Positions 33,409-43,019 of a DNA stretch of 64,000 bases are shown piece after piece. The stretch covers positions 15,464-79,463 of the forward strand of contig NZ_JBBECH010000072.1 of NCBI RefSeq assembly GCF_040881935.1. Direction: 5' to 3'. Numbering within the stretch: position 1 is the first letter of the stretch; the number at the start of each line of letters is the position of its first letter. Made by a program: the position numbers and the translations under genes. The notes under the pieces were generated by a model. The model did not search any database, was not told the origin of the DNA, and saw nothing but the letters and a program-made list of their open reading frames with translations. The DNA is from Saccharospirillum sp040881935 (lineage in GTDB: Bacteria; Pseudomonadota; Gammaproteobacteria; Pseudomonadales; Natronospirillaceae).

Positions 33409-34215
33409 ATGAAGATCGAAACGTTTTTCGACCACCTGTGGCAGGACTACATCAATATGACGCCTCAGGCCGAGGCCATTGCCGACGCCCTTATCGCCCG
33501 GGGCGAAGTGGTGCAAAATGACCACGTTGCTTTTCGCACCTTTAACATTGGCCCGATTCAGTTGAAGTACCTCGAACCCTTTATTCTGGACATGGGATAC
33601 AGCCGCTACGAACCCTATCAGTTCCCGTCGAAAAAACTGGATGCCTATGGGTACATTCCACCGCGCCCGGACATGCCCCGTATATTCCTCAGTGAACTGC
33701 GCGTCGAAGAGCTCACCGATACGGCTCAAGCCATTATTCACCGCCTGGTTGACCAGATTGCCCCGAATGACATCGCCGATGCGTCTATATTCTGGCGCGG
33801 CCCTTTATGGCAAACCCCGTCTTATGAAGATTACGAGCAGCTGGCCAGCGAATCGGAATACGCAGCCTGGCTAAGCGTGATTGGCCTGCGCTGCAACCAC
33901 TTCACCATCAACGTGAACGCCCTGAATAGCATCAATGACATCGAACAGATGAACCAGATGATCGAAGAGCTCGGTTTCAGCATCAACGAGGCCGGTGGTC
34001 GGGTTAAGGGGTCATCGGCTGTATTGCTCGAACAGGGTTCAACCAAAGCCAGCGTGCAGCCCTTTACCTTTGCCGACAGTAAACAGCACGACGTAACGAC
34101 CTGCTATTACGAGTTTGCCAAACGGTATCACGATGACGAGGGCAATCTGTATCAGGGCTTTGTCGCGGCCAGCGCCGACAAGATTTTCGAGTCGACCGAC
34201 ATGCGCAAAAGCTGA
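33409..34215 (+). CDS. DUF1338 family protein (2-oxoadipate dioxygenase/decarboxylase-like)
   Basis: 268 residues. The family includes HglS, the metal-dependent VOC-fold enzyme converting 2-oxoadipate to D-2-hydroxyglutarate in D-lysine breakdown. Candidate metal ligands are His38 in QNDHVAFRTF, His in LRCNHFTINVN (about 163) and Glu in CYYEFAKRY (about 243). This is the short form of the family, lacking the longer C-terminal part of HglS, so its substrate may differ. No other lysine-catabolic gene is visible nearby. Confidence 0.8.
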   Translation: MKIETFFDHLWQDYINMTPQAEAIADALIARGEVVQNDHVAFRTFNIGPIQLKYLEPFILDMGYSRYEPYQFPSKKLDAYGYIPPRPDMPRIFLSELRVEELTDTAQAIIHRLVDQIAPNDIADASIFWRGPLWQTPSYEDYEQLASESEYAAWLSVIGLRCNHFTINVNALNSINDIEQMNQMIEELGFSINEAGGRVKGSSAVLLEQGSTKASVQPFTFADSKQHDVTTCYYEFAKRYHDDEGNLYQGFVAASADKIFESTDMRKS

Positions 34216-34226
34216 TTACACCCGCT

Positions 34227-34581
34227 GTGCCGTTAGCAGCTGATGGCCCAGCCCCGGCTCTTGATCGTGCCATCGGCATTTGTCAGCCAGTATTGGACTG
34301 GACGCTGGATGACCAGCGCCCGCATGCCGATATGGCTGTTTTTCGCCACAAAAAGGGCGAAGTCGTGATTGCGCTAATTCTGCAAAGGTCACCCCCCGGT
34401 GGGCTTGGCCCTCTGCCCTACCTCAACTGCCATGGGCGACTGGCGCGCGCTGGAGCAGGTAAAGCATTACGGCGGACGAATTGAAAAAACCATCCACCCA
34501 CTGGCGCCCTTTGGTTTTCGCGCGGTCATCCGTGACAGCGAAGGCAACCGGGTGGCGCTGCACAGCATGGTGATGAACTGA
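34227..34581 (+). pseudogene. Frameshifted VOC/glyoxalase-family gene
   Basis: Two frames together make one VOC protein. The first reads ALDRAIGICQPVLDWTLDD, later PLPYLNCHG; the second continues DWRALEQVKHYGGRIEKT and ends GFRAVIRDSEGNRVALHS. Removing one G from the GGG at 34434-34436 restores a continuous frame. The N-terminus, starting at a GTG, also lacks the usual first strand. It is a decayed gene or, for the frameshift alone, a base-call error. Start of the NRDE gene follows three bases after its stop. Confidence 0.7.
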
Positions 34582-34583
34582 GT

Positions 34584-35372
34584 ATGTGTCTTTGCGTCTT
34601 TAATTATCGTCCCGGGCATGAATGGCCCTTGTTGCTGGTTGCCAACCGCGATGAATTCCTTGATCGCCCGGCAGACCCCATGCATTGGTGGGACCCCACA
34701 GAGCAGCGCCCTGTTCCGGTTCTGGCCGGACGAGATCTAAAAGCCGGAGGCACCTGGCTGGCGGCTGACCCCGCCGGTCGCATAGCGCTGCTCACTAACA
34801 TCCGCCCCGGGCATCTGGGTCAAACTGGCCAGCGCAGCCGCGGCGAACTGCCGCTGGCGTTTTTACAGCAACCACACGACATCGCCACCTTCCATCAATC
34901 CCTGCGACCAGACATTGACCAATACGGTGGGTTCAATCTGGTATTGTTCGACGCTCAGGGGTTGTTCTGGTTCAGTTCGGACCACCCGCAAGGCGAGTGG
35001 TTAACACCAGGGATTCATGGGCTCAGCAACGATGCGATGAACACCCCCTGGCCCAAGGTAGCACTGGCCCGTGAGCAGATGGCCGACTGTCACCAAAGGA
35101 TGGAAACAACACCCTGGCTCCCGGACGATCTGGCCATACTGCCGATACTGGCAGACCCGCACACCCAATCGGATGCTCACCTTCCCGATACCGGTGTTCC
35201 CCTGGACTGGGAACGAACCCTCTCCGCCCAGACGATCACCTCGGAACGTTACGCCAGTCGATGCCGCACCTGGATAGCCGTGCACCGTAGCGGCCGACTG
35301 CAGGTCAGCGAAGCGCAACTGAGCCCCGATGGCACCATGGCCGAGCCTCGCGTATTCGCCTGGCAGGCGTAG
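34584..35372 (+). CDS. NRDE family protein (TANGO2-like)
   Basis: 262 residues beginning MCLCVFNYRPG, with the defining NRDE in LLLVANRDEFLDRP (about 18-31). GRDLKAGGTWLAADPAGRIALLTN and SRGELPLAFL are family blocks. Cys2 could act as an N-terminal nucleophile after Met removal, as in related Ntn-fold enzymes. The bacterial function is not established. It follows the broken VOC gene and is convergent with the nitrilase gene with seven bases between. Confidence 0.88.
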   Translation: MCLCVFNYRPGHEWPLLLVANRDEFLDRPADPMHWWDPTEQRPVPVLAGRDLKAGGTWLAADPAGRIALLTNIRPGHLGQTGQRSRGELPLAFLQQPHDIATFHQSLRPDIDQYGGFNLVLFDAQGLFWFSSDHPQGEWLTPGIHGLSNDAMNTPWPKVALAREQMADCHQRMETTPWLPDDLAILPILADPHTQSDAHLPDTGVPLDWERTLSAQTITSERYASRCRTWIAVHRSGRLQVSEAQLSPDGTMAEPRVFAWQA

Positions 35373-35379
35373 TCTGCAG

Positions 35380-36183
35380 TTAAAGCCTGCGATGCTCGTG
35401 GGTAGGCATTTTCAGACGAACCGCATCGACCCGCTCCAGGTCGGTGTCAATCGTTAGCCCCTGCTCACCCTCTCCCGCGCCTTCAACGTCACCCCAGGGG
35501 TCAACCACCAGGCTGTGGCCCCAGGTGCGGCGTTTCTCGTCGTGCTGTCCGCCCTGATTGGCGGCGACCAGATAGCTGGCATTTTCGATGGCCCGGGCGC
35601 GGCACAGAACTTCCCAGTGCGCCTGGCCAGTCGACCAGGTAAACGCCGACGGCACCACAAAGGTATCCACACCCCGGCTGCGTTGCAGCCGGTACAATTC
35701 GGGAAAGCGCAGGTCGTAACAGACGCTGAGTCCCCAGTGGCCCCAGGGCGTTTTAACGGTGACCACATCCTGGCCTGGCTGATAATGGTCTGACTCGCGA
35801 TACTGTCCCTGGGCATCACCCACGGCCGCATCAAACAGATGAATTTTATCGTAATGCGCCCGCACTTCGCCCTGATCGTCCAGTACGTGCAAGCGGGCTC
35901 TCGGTTTCGCCTCACCTGGCATCAGTACGGGTACCGTGCCAGCGACAACCCAAAGCCCATGACGACAAGCCGCTTCACGCAAGTGCTGGCCAACCGGCCC
36001 GGTGAAGTCAGTCTCTGCAGCCGCCAGGTCCCGCGCCACTCCGCCACCGAAGACAGCAAACATTTCAGGTAATTGAATCGCCTGGGCCCCTGCCTCGGCC
36101 GCCGCCTGCACATGCCGGTCTACTTGATCGAGATTGTCTTCAAGATGCCGGGAACTGATCATCTGAGCCAGATACCACTTCAT
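35380..36183 (-). CDS. Carbon-nitrogen hydrolase (Nit/omega-amidase type)
   Basis: 267 residues with the nitrilase triad Glu40 (LPEMF), Lys113 (YDKIHLFD) and Cys155 (VCYDLRFPE). The YDKIHLFDAAVGDAQGQYRES stretch resembles Nit1/NIT2 proteins that hydrolyse deaminated glutathione or omega-amides, a metabolite-repair role. AGGAGG precedes the ATG. It is the last gene seen of the mreBCD-maf-rng-yhdP-nit cluster, an order also found in Pseudomonas, where tldD follows; tldD is missing here. Confidence 0.88.
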   Translation of the reverse strand: MKWYLAQMISSRHLEDNLDQVDRHVQAAAEAGAQAIQLPEMFAVFGGGVARDLAAAETDFTGPVGQHLREAACRHGLWVVAGTVPVLMPGEAKPRARLHVLDDQGEVRAHYDKIHLFDAAVGDAQGQYRESDHYQPGQDVVTVKTPWGHWGLSVCYDLRFPELYRLQRSRGVDTFVVPSAFTWSTGQAHWEVLCRARAIENASYLVAANQGGQHDEKRRTWGHSLVVDPWGDVEGAGEGEQGLTIDTDLERVDAVRLKMPTHEHRRL

Positions 36184-36225
36184 AAAAACCTCCTATCATC
36201 GACAAAACCGGAGGATGACCGGGTG

Positions 36226-39200
36226 TCAGGGCGAACCCGGGCTGCCCGGATTCGTCGGTACTACGTTGCGCAACCGATCACTGACACTGGGGTTCAATGC
36301 ACTGCCGGTGTTGTTGTCGAACACACGATAAAACCGCAGTTCCGGTTCCTCGAGCGATCCGGTCACGTGCATACGTGCAGAACTAAGGCGTTCCAGCTCG
36401 TTATTGAACACCCGCTCGGTCACGTAAATGGCCGCGGCCGCCTGCGGCGACACACCAGCCAGTAAGGCCACCAGAGGAAAGGTGCTGGACAGCGGCACGG
36501 TCATGACCATATCGACATCCAGCACATCGCGAACCAGGTCGGCATCGCCACTGAAACGGAATTTAATCGCCGGCCCGTCAATCAGCAAGCGGTCACCTAC
36601 GCGCGCAAAACCCCGGTCAAACAGCAATTCACCTTCGATGACATCGTAGCTGATGCCATCGCGAATCAGGTCGGAAAAGTCCAGCGCCAGACGGCGCAGA
36701 ACCCGGGTGAAATTCAGCAAACCAACCAGTTTCACGCCTTCGTATTCATCCAGCTCAAGAATAGACCCATTGGTCAGGCGCAATTCGATCCCGCCGCGTA
36801 GACGGTCAAAATCAAAGTAGGCGGGCGTGCCCGGCCATTCGAAATCCAGATCAAACTGACCCGTTCGACTTTCGAGCACCGGGGCGTAGTCCCAGCTTTG
36901 CAGCACCCTCAATATGTTGCCGGTTCGAACCTGGCCCTGGAAAGCCGTGCGGTGCTGGTTATCCAGGTACCGCCAGGTCAATTCTCCCTCCAGACGCGCC
37001 TCGGGCATTTCTACTCTCAGATTCCGCAGCACCGCGTTGCCGTCCTCGCGCCGGATCTCAGCCCGCCAACTGCCCATATCGCGACCGTCAATTGACAGCC
37101 GGGCAATTTGCATATTCGCATCCGGCAGTTCATTCGGACGCAACATGGCCATCGGATCCGGCGCGGGCGTGTCTTCAGCGCCAGCCTCCGGCGAGGCACC
37201 GGCGCTCGGAGGCGTACGATTAATATTCACAAAATCAAAGTCGGCAAAATGAGGATCCCCGTTGAATGGGATCAAAACCCGGCCACTCAGTTCCCGGGCT
37301 TCCAGGGTCGTCAGCCAGCCCTCATCACTGCTGAGCACCTGCACCCGTGGCTGAGTCCAGTTCAACCCCTGGCCACGCCACAGTGCGCCTCGCAGGTTCA
37401 CTTCGCGCACCAGTTGTGAACCGGCCTCGGATCCGAGCTCAGCCAGTGGCGACCCGGCTTCCTGATAAACCTCACCTACCGATTGCAAGGCCTCGCGCCA
37501 CTGATCGATATTAGCTTCGGGCAGCAGGGCATCGACATAAACCCCTGATCGCTCCCGGCGTACCAACGGCGTATTGAGGGCAAGCGTTCCGGCTTCTATC
37601 CGGTTCCCGGGTGAGAGGTCAAATGACCATTGCAATATCTCGTTGTAATGGCCGGTAATGCCCAGCCCCTCGCTTTCGGCAAACACCAGGTCCAGCGCAA
37701 GCGGACGCACCTGTTCCGCCGTCTTACCCAGAACGGCCGGAAATGCCAGCGGCAGGTTTACCAGATCCGATTGCACGGTAATATGGGTCTGGCCCGGCAA
37801 AAAATCCAGTCGGGTATCGATGTTAATCTGGTAGGGCTGGCCAGAAAGCCAGGGGTCTTCGAGCCAACGCCCCCAGGCATCAACGGGAGTATTACCGGAA
37901 ACCGAGAGGCTGACCCGGGTATCAGCCCCGGTCAGATCAGAAGTCAGTTGTGCCTGGTGTTCAGCCCCAAACAGCCGCCCGTCGAGACGATCCGAATAAA
38001 GCCCGCGCGCGCTGCTATAACCGATATCACCGCTAAGATCCGACACGGTAAGATCCAGTTCGGCCAAATTCAGAGTGCCGTTGTCCAACTGGCTGGTCAG
38101 CGCAATGTCGATTGGCGCCTCGCTCAACGGAACGGTTAGGTCCAGCGTCGCTTCGGTGACCCCGGACAGGGTCCAGTCACTGACCACATCCGCCGCCAGA
38201 AAGTCGAGCGGACCCTCCTGCTTGAACAACGCCAGAGCTTCGCCAGCATCGGCCGCCACGTCGAGGTCGATGAGCAGTTGCCGCTCGGAGAAAGGCAGGT
38301 GCAAACGGCCGCTGCGCAGCGCTATGCCAGCCAGATGACCGCTCTGTGCGTCGACCTGCAGATCATCGAGTGACACCCTAACCTGACCCGACCCGCCGGT
38401 GATCGCAGGCCAACGATCATTAAACCGCACCTCAGCGTCATCGACATCGGTCACTAGGGCCAGTCCACTCTCGGTCATTCGGCCGCTTCGAAAGCCAGAA
38501 ACAAAGGAAAAATCCAGATCGGAAAACCGAGCCGACTGAAGGTTGTCCAGAATCCAGGGTTTGACCTGGGCTGGCAGGCGATAGTCTGGCGTCAGCCGTT
38601 TGGCCCAGTTAGCGTTGGTGGTATCCGCTGCCACGGCCAGCCGAAAACCCACTTCACGAACATCGGCGGCAACATCACTGCCATTCACCAGGTCCACGCG
38701 CCAGTGACCAGTCAGAGGCTGCGCCGAAACGCCTGCGGTACGCTGCGCGGCATCGGGTGCGATGGCCACTTCATGGTGCCCCTCCAGTTGCACCCCGGCG
38801 CCCGCCGACCAGCGAATATCCAGTAACCCACTGATGCGCTCAAACAGAAATGGCTGCTGATAAATGGCTGGAAGCTCGAAAGTAACATCGGTGTTATCGA
38901 AATCAAGGCGCGCCGTCGCCCCCTCAGCCCGCACTTGGCCGCTGATTCCGGTTATGCCTGGAATACCCGCATAAGGTTGCATCTGCAAATCAATGACATT
39001 CGCCGTCATCCTCAGAGAATCGGGCTGACCGGTACGATAAGCCACCTTACCCTGGTCAATGCTGGCTTGTGGAAACGCCCGATCCCAGTAACCACTGCCG
39101 TCATTCAACGCCAAATAAGCGCTGATGGGAGCCATTGGCAGTTGATCCCATTGCACCTGCCATTGAGACTGACGCTGGCTCGCCCGAACGATGAAATCGC

Positions 39201-40173
39201 CCTGAACCTCGGGTTCTGCTCCACCAGACCGTTCCAGTTCATGGGAAAAATGACGTACCCAGAGGTCCGTACCCGCGGTGGTCCGTTCGGCAAACAACTC
39301 CATATCCAGATTGCGCAGCGTCAACCCGGCGCGGCTACCAGTAAAGCGGGTAACCGGGCTTTGCAAACGAACCTGCGCCGACTGCCATTGATCACGGGTC
39401 AGACTGATCCAGTACTCACCCGCAAGCGAGGCCTGACGCATGTCCGGCAGACGCTCCTGCAGCCAGGGCGCCATATCAAAGGCACCGTGCCGTGCGTATA
39501 GGCTCACCTCATATTGATTGTTACGGCGAGTGCTTTCCAGTTGCAGTTCGATGGGAACCGTCAGGCCATCAAAATTGACACTGGCTTGTGCACGCATCCA
39601 GTTGTCGTCCTCCAGACCGGTCAGTTGCGCCGACTCCATGGCAACCGTCATTCCCGGCAATAGTCGGGGCTCTATGTGCAGGGCCATATCGGTAAAACGA
39701 ACTTCCCGCTGCTGGCGAATCAGGGCGATCACCTGCTCAAGCGACATGTCGGAGGGGTTGGCCCGACCTGACCCGCCACCCACACCGGCGAAGGACCACC
39801 CCTGTTCCGTCTGTATCAGGTTGGCTTCAAATCCGGTCAGTTCAAATCGTTTAAACACCGGCGATAGCGTCACCAGCGATTGAATTAATGCTGGCTCCAG
39901 CAACATTCGCTCAACACTGAGGGTTGAACTAATCTGAACGTCTTCAGCAATAAGAATGGGGTTGAACTGGCTCCACTGTCCGCTGAGGCGGCCAATGGAG
40001 ACCGACGCGTTGAGGCGGTCACTGAGCAACAGCGCCAGTTCCGCGTTATAGCGTTCGACATGCGGGAAAAACTGACGGCCCAGCGCCAGGTAGGCGGCCA
40101 CCAGTAAAATCCAGAACGCACCGATCTTCAGCAACACCGTGCCCAGTGTCTTTACCAAGCGATACCTGGCCAT
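36226..40173 (-). CDS. yhdP: YhdP family AsmA-like envelope protein
   Basis: 1315 residues, the expected very large size. One N-terminal membrane segment (about 14-32) anchors a long periplasmic beta-rich body, with repeated AsmA-like strand patterns (for example LEPALIQSLVTLSPVFKRF near 93-111 and GAVLRNLRVEMPEARLEGEL-type strands near the C-terminus). Related proteins bridge the periplasm and carry phospholipids to the outer membrane. It lies between rng and nit, its conserved place. A proline-rich tail ends the protein. Confidence 0.92.
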   Translation of the reverse strand: MARYRLVKTLGTVLLKIGAFWILLVAAYLALGRQFFPHVERYNAELALLLSDRLNASVSIGRLSGQWSQFNPILIAEDVQISSTLSVERMLLEPALIQSLVTLSPVFKRFELTGFEANLIQTEQGWSFAGVGGGSGRANPSDMSLEQVIALIRQQREVRFTDMALHIEPRLLPGMTVAMESAQLTGLEDDNWMRAQASVNFDGLTVPIELQLESTRRNNQYEVSLYARHGAFDMAPWLQERLPDMRQASLAGEYWISLTRDQWQSAQVRLQSPVTRFTGSRAGLTLRNLDMELFAERTTAGTDLWVRHFSHELERSGGAEPEVQGDFIVRASQRQSQWQVQWDQLPMAPISAYLALNDGSGYWDRAFPQASIDQGKVAYRTGQPDSLRMTANVIDLQMQPYAGIPGITGISGQVRAEGATARLDFDNTDVTFELPAIYQQPFLFERISGLLDIRWSAGAGVQLEGHHEVAIAPDAAQRTAGVSAQPLTGHWRVDLVNGSDVAADVREVGFRLAVAADTTNANWAKRLTPDYRLPAQVKPWILDNLQSARFSDLDFSFVSGFRSGRMTESGLALVTDVDDAEVRFNDRWPAITGGSGQVRVSLDDLQVDAQSGHLAGIALRSGRLHLPFSERQLLIDLDVAADAGEALALFKQEGPLDFLAADVVSDWTLSGVTEATLDLTVPLSEAPIDIALTSQLDNGTLNLAELDLTVSDLSGDIGYSSARGLYSDRLDGRLFGAEHQAQLTSDLTGADTRVSLSVSGNTPVDAWGRWLEDPWLSGQPYQINIDTRLDFLPGQTHITVQSDLVNLPLAFPAVLGKTAEQVRPLALDLVFAESEGLGITGHYNEILQWSFDLSPGNRIEAGTLALNTPLVRRERSGVYVDALLPEANIDQWREALQSVGEVYQEAGSPLAELGSEAGSQLVREVNLRGALWRGQGLNWTQPRVQVLSSDEGWLTTLEARELSGRVLIPFNGDPHFADFDFVNINRTPPSAGASPEAGAEDTPAPDPMAMLRPNELPDANMQIARLSIDGRDMGSWRAEIRREDGNAVLRNLRVEMPEARLEGELTWRYLDNQHRTAFQGQVRTGNILRVLQSWDYAPVLESRTGQFDLDFEWPGTPAYFDFDRLRGGIELRLTNGSILELDEYEGVKLVGLLNFTRVLRRLALDFSDLIRDGISYDVIEGELLFDRGFARVGDRLLIDGPAIKFRFSGDADLVRDVLDVDMVMTVPLSSTFPLVALLAGVSPQAAAAIYVTERVFNNELERLSSARMHVTGSLEEPELRFYRVFDNNTGSALNPSVSDRLRNVVPTNPGSPGSP

Positions 40174-40252
40174 GGATCAGCGCTTCAGCGGACTGGCGGC
40201 CGCGCCGCCGTTTGAGCCAACGCCCGCTGTTGGTAACAGTGCGGGCGCTGGC

Positions 40253-41713
40253 CTACTGCAGAATGACATCAAATTGTTCCTGGCTGTACATGGGCTCAAC
40301 CTGAAACCGAATCGGCTTGCCGATAAAATCTTCGAGATCGGCCAGATTGGACGATTCTTCATCCAGCAGTCGATCAACCACTTCCTGCGACGCCAGTACC
40401 AGATACTGGTCGTTATTGTAGGCGCGCTCTTCGCGCAATATTTCCCGAAAAACTTCATAGCACACTGTCTGGGGGGTCTTGATACGGCCTCGACCATTAC
40501 AGACAGAACAGGTCTCTGTCATCATGTGTTCCAGACTTTCCCGGGTCCGCTTGCGCGTCATTTCAACCAGACCAAGGTCGGATACACCGGTTAATTTGCT
40601 TTTGGCGTGGTCTTTCTCCAGGTATTTTTCCAGCATGCGCAAGACCTGGCGTTGATGCTCGGGATCATCCATGTCGATAAAATCGATGATGATAATGCCA
40701 CCTAAATTGCGCAACCGCAGTTGCCGCACAATGGTAGTGACCGCCTCCAGATTGGTCTTGAAGATTGTCTCTTCCAGATTGCGATGACCCACAAAAGCGC
40801 CGGTATTAACATCTACCGTTGTCATCGCCTCCGTCTGGTCAATAATCAGATAACCGCCCGACTTCAACTCGACTTTACGCCCCAAAGCCCGGCGAATTTC
40901 ATCCTCGACCGCAAAGAGATCAAAAATAGGCCGTTCACCCGGGTAGTACTCGAACACGGGCTCAACTTCGGGGGTGTATTTACGCACGAAATCAATAACC
41001 TTGGTGTAGGTCTCTTTCGAATCTATGCGTATTTTCTCGACATCCGCCCGCACCAGATCACGGGCAACGCGCAGGTACAGTGGCAGGTCTTCATAAATAG
41101 TGGCTGGCCCCTGCATCTCCAGTATCCGCTCGCCCAACACTCGAAATACACGCTTCAGATAATTCAGATCCGACTGGATTTCCTGTTCACCGATGCCTTC
41201 GGCCGCGGTACGCAAAATGTAACCACCCTTTTCGATGCCCTCATCCGCTTTGACTTTCAGTACCAGAGAGCGCAGACGCTCTCGCTCGTCCTCACCGTCA
41301 ATGCGCTGGGATACGCCAATGTGGTTCGAATCCGGCATGTACACCAGGTAACGCGACGGAATCGATAAATGGGTGGTTAACCGTGCGCCCTTAGTGCCAA
41401 TGGGATCTTTGATCACCTGCACCGTAATCGACTCACCCTCACGCACCAGAGACTGGATGGATTTCTGCGCTTCACCTTCACGCCTGGGCTGATCAAAATC
41501 AGATGCATGAATAAAGGCAGCCCGCTCCAAACCTATATCAACAAAGGCCGCCTGCATGCCAGGCAACACCCGGACGACCTTACCACGGTAAACATTACCG
41601 ACGATCCCGCGTGTTTGCTCACGCTCGATGAAAATCTCCTGAACGGCCCCGTTTTCAACGATGGCCACCCGGGTTTCCATCGGTGTTACGTTTACCAATA
41701 TCTCTGAATTCAT
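40253..41713 (-). CDS. rng: Ribonuclease G
   Basis: Endoribonuclease processing 16S rRNA 5' ends and some mRNAs. 486 residues from ATG 41713 (MNSEILVNVTPMETRVAIVE), matching the family better than an upstream start. S1 RNA-binding domain about 38-130 (NVYRGKVVRVLPGMQAAFVD), catalytic aspartates in DVNTGAFVG and IIIDFIDMD, and the zinc-link cysteines in CSVCNGRG (about 400). It follows maf and precedes yhdP as in many relatives. Confidence 0.96.
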   Translation of the reverse strand: MNSEILVNVTPMETRVAIVENGAVQEIFIEREQTRGIVGNVYRGKVVRVLPGMQAAFVDIGLERAAFIHASDFDQPRREGEAQKSIQSLVREGESITVQVIKDPIGTKGARLTTHLSIPSRYLVYMPDSNHIGVSQRIDGEDERERLRSLVLKVKADEGIEKGGYILRTAAEGIGEQEIQSDLNYLKRVFRVLGERILEMQGPATIYEDLPLYLRVARDLVRADVEKIRIDSKETYTKVIDFVRKYTPEVEPVFEYYPGERPIFDLFAVEDEIRRALGRKVELKSGGYLIIDQTEAMTTVDVNTGAFVGHRNLEETIFKTNLEAVTTIVRQLRLRNLGGIIIIDFIDMDDPEHQRQVLRMLEKYLEKDHAKSKLTGVSDLGLVEMTRKRTRESLEHMMTETCSVCNGRGRIKTPQTVCYEVFREILREERAYNNDQYLVLASQEVVDRLLDEESSNLADLEDFIGKPIRFQVEPMYSQEQFDVILQ

Positions 41714-41845
41714 AACTGAGCCTGTTCGAACCCTAAATTTCAAGCGCTGGCGCAGTATCGGTGCCCCAGGCTCATGCTGTTTGAGCGCTTTGCTGCGAAC
41801 CCTGCCCGGTAAGACCGACCTGAAACCAGCGGAGCCAGCAAGGCA

Positions 41846-42448
41846 TCAGACCGACACCAGGGCACCACCCCAGACCACGACACCCCTGCGGGTCAATAAT
41901 TGGGCCGTTTCGCGCAGTGGTAGACCTACAATAGCAGAATAGCTACCTTCAATCCGTTTGATAAATACCGACGCCAACCCCTGAACAGCATAGCCCCCGG
42001 CTTTATCGCAAGGTTCACCGGTTTCCCAGTAGGCCCGGGCTTGTTCAGGCATGACATCGGCGAAGACCACCCGTGAGGTTACCACCTCAACATCCACCTG
42101 GCCGTGGCTGGCCAGGGCTACAGCGGTCATGACATCGTGGGCTCGTCCGGACAACCGCTCCATCATATCGAGAAAGTCATCCCGGTCACGCGGTTTGCCG
42201 AGTATGTCCCGGTCTACAACCACCGCGGTATCCGAGCCCAGAAACAAAGCGTTAGACTCACCGCGATCGGCCACAATGGCCAGCCCCGCAGCGGCTTTTT
42301 CCCGGGCCAGGCGGCTAACATAGTCAGCGGCGCTTTCAAGGGACTCCATGCGTTCGTCAATATCGATCGGTAAAAGGGAAAATTCAACACCCAGACCGCT
42401 CAGCAACTCACGTCGGCGGGGTGACTGTGAAGCCAGATACAACGTCAT
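41846..42448 (-). CDS. maf: Maf nucleotide pyrophosphatase (dTTP/UTP, YhdE-like)
   Basis: 200 residues from ATG 42448, preceded by AAGGAG. The Maf motif ASQSPRRRELL is at 5-15, GSDTAVVVDRDILGKP near 71-86 and CDKAGGYAVQG near 147-157. Hydrolyses noncanonical or excess pyrimidine triphosphates; position between mreD and rng supports the YhdE branch. Confidence 0.94.
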   Translation of the reverse strand: MTLYLASQSPRRRELLSGLGVEFSLLPIDIDERMESLESAADYVSRLAREKAAAGLAIVADRGESNALFLGSDTAVVVDRDILGKPRDRDDFLDMMERLSGRAHDVMTAVALASHGQVDVEVVTSRVVFADVMPEQARAYWETGEPCDKAGGYAVQGLASVFIKRIEGSYSAIVGLPLRETAQLLTRRGVVVWGGALVSV

Positions 42449-42530
42449 AGTGACTCCTTGCAAGAAAAACGAGACTTAAAAAATAAGAAATCGATACAGG
42501 TTTCAGGCGCATAACGCGCAGCGTCGTGGC

Positions 42531-43019
42531 CTATTGAACCCGAAACCGCAACTGCAACGCCCGTAAAATCACATACACCCAAGGCCACAGCAACGCACTC
42601 ACCAGCGATGGTAACAAATGCATCTCTCCGGTGATGCCTGACCCCAGAAAATCACGACACCATTGCACCAGTAACTGACTGACCGCAATAATCAAAAACA
42701 CCACCAAAGCCTGCTGTAAAATCGGATACATGCGCAACCGCTGGTGCAATAGCAAAACCAGATACGCCAGCCCGCTGTAGGCCAGTGCGAACACCCCAAG
42801 ATAGGTACCCAACACCACGTCCTGCAGCAAGCCCACACAAAAGCCAACGGTAATACCGACGCGATCAGGCAGCACCAGGGCCCAGAAAATCAGAAACAGC
42901 CCGACCCAGTCGGGCCTGGCCAGGGCGATCATTTGTGGCAACGGGACGGCCGCGAGCAAATAGGCGATAAAGAAACTGAGGGCGATAACCCACAGACCCT
43001 TGGCGGGTTTGGCTTTCAT
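42531..43019 (-). CDS. mreD: Rod-shape-determining protein MreD
   Basis: 162 residues, about five hydrophobic segments; RPDWVGLFLIFWALVLPDRV (about 35-54) is the typical MreD second segment. Part of the elongasome that positions cell-wall synthesis. Its start codon overlaps the mreC stop by four bases. Confidence 0.93.
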   Translation of the reverse strand: MKAKPAKGLWVIALSFFIAYLLAAVPLPQMIALARPDWVGLFLIFWALVLPDRVGITVGFCVGLLQDVVLGTYLGVFALAYSGLAYLVLLLHQRLRMYPILQQALVVFLIIAVSQLLVQWCRDFLGSGITGEMHLLPSLVSALLWPWVYVILRALQLRFRVQ

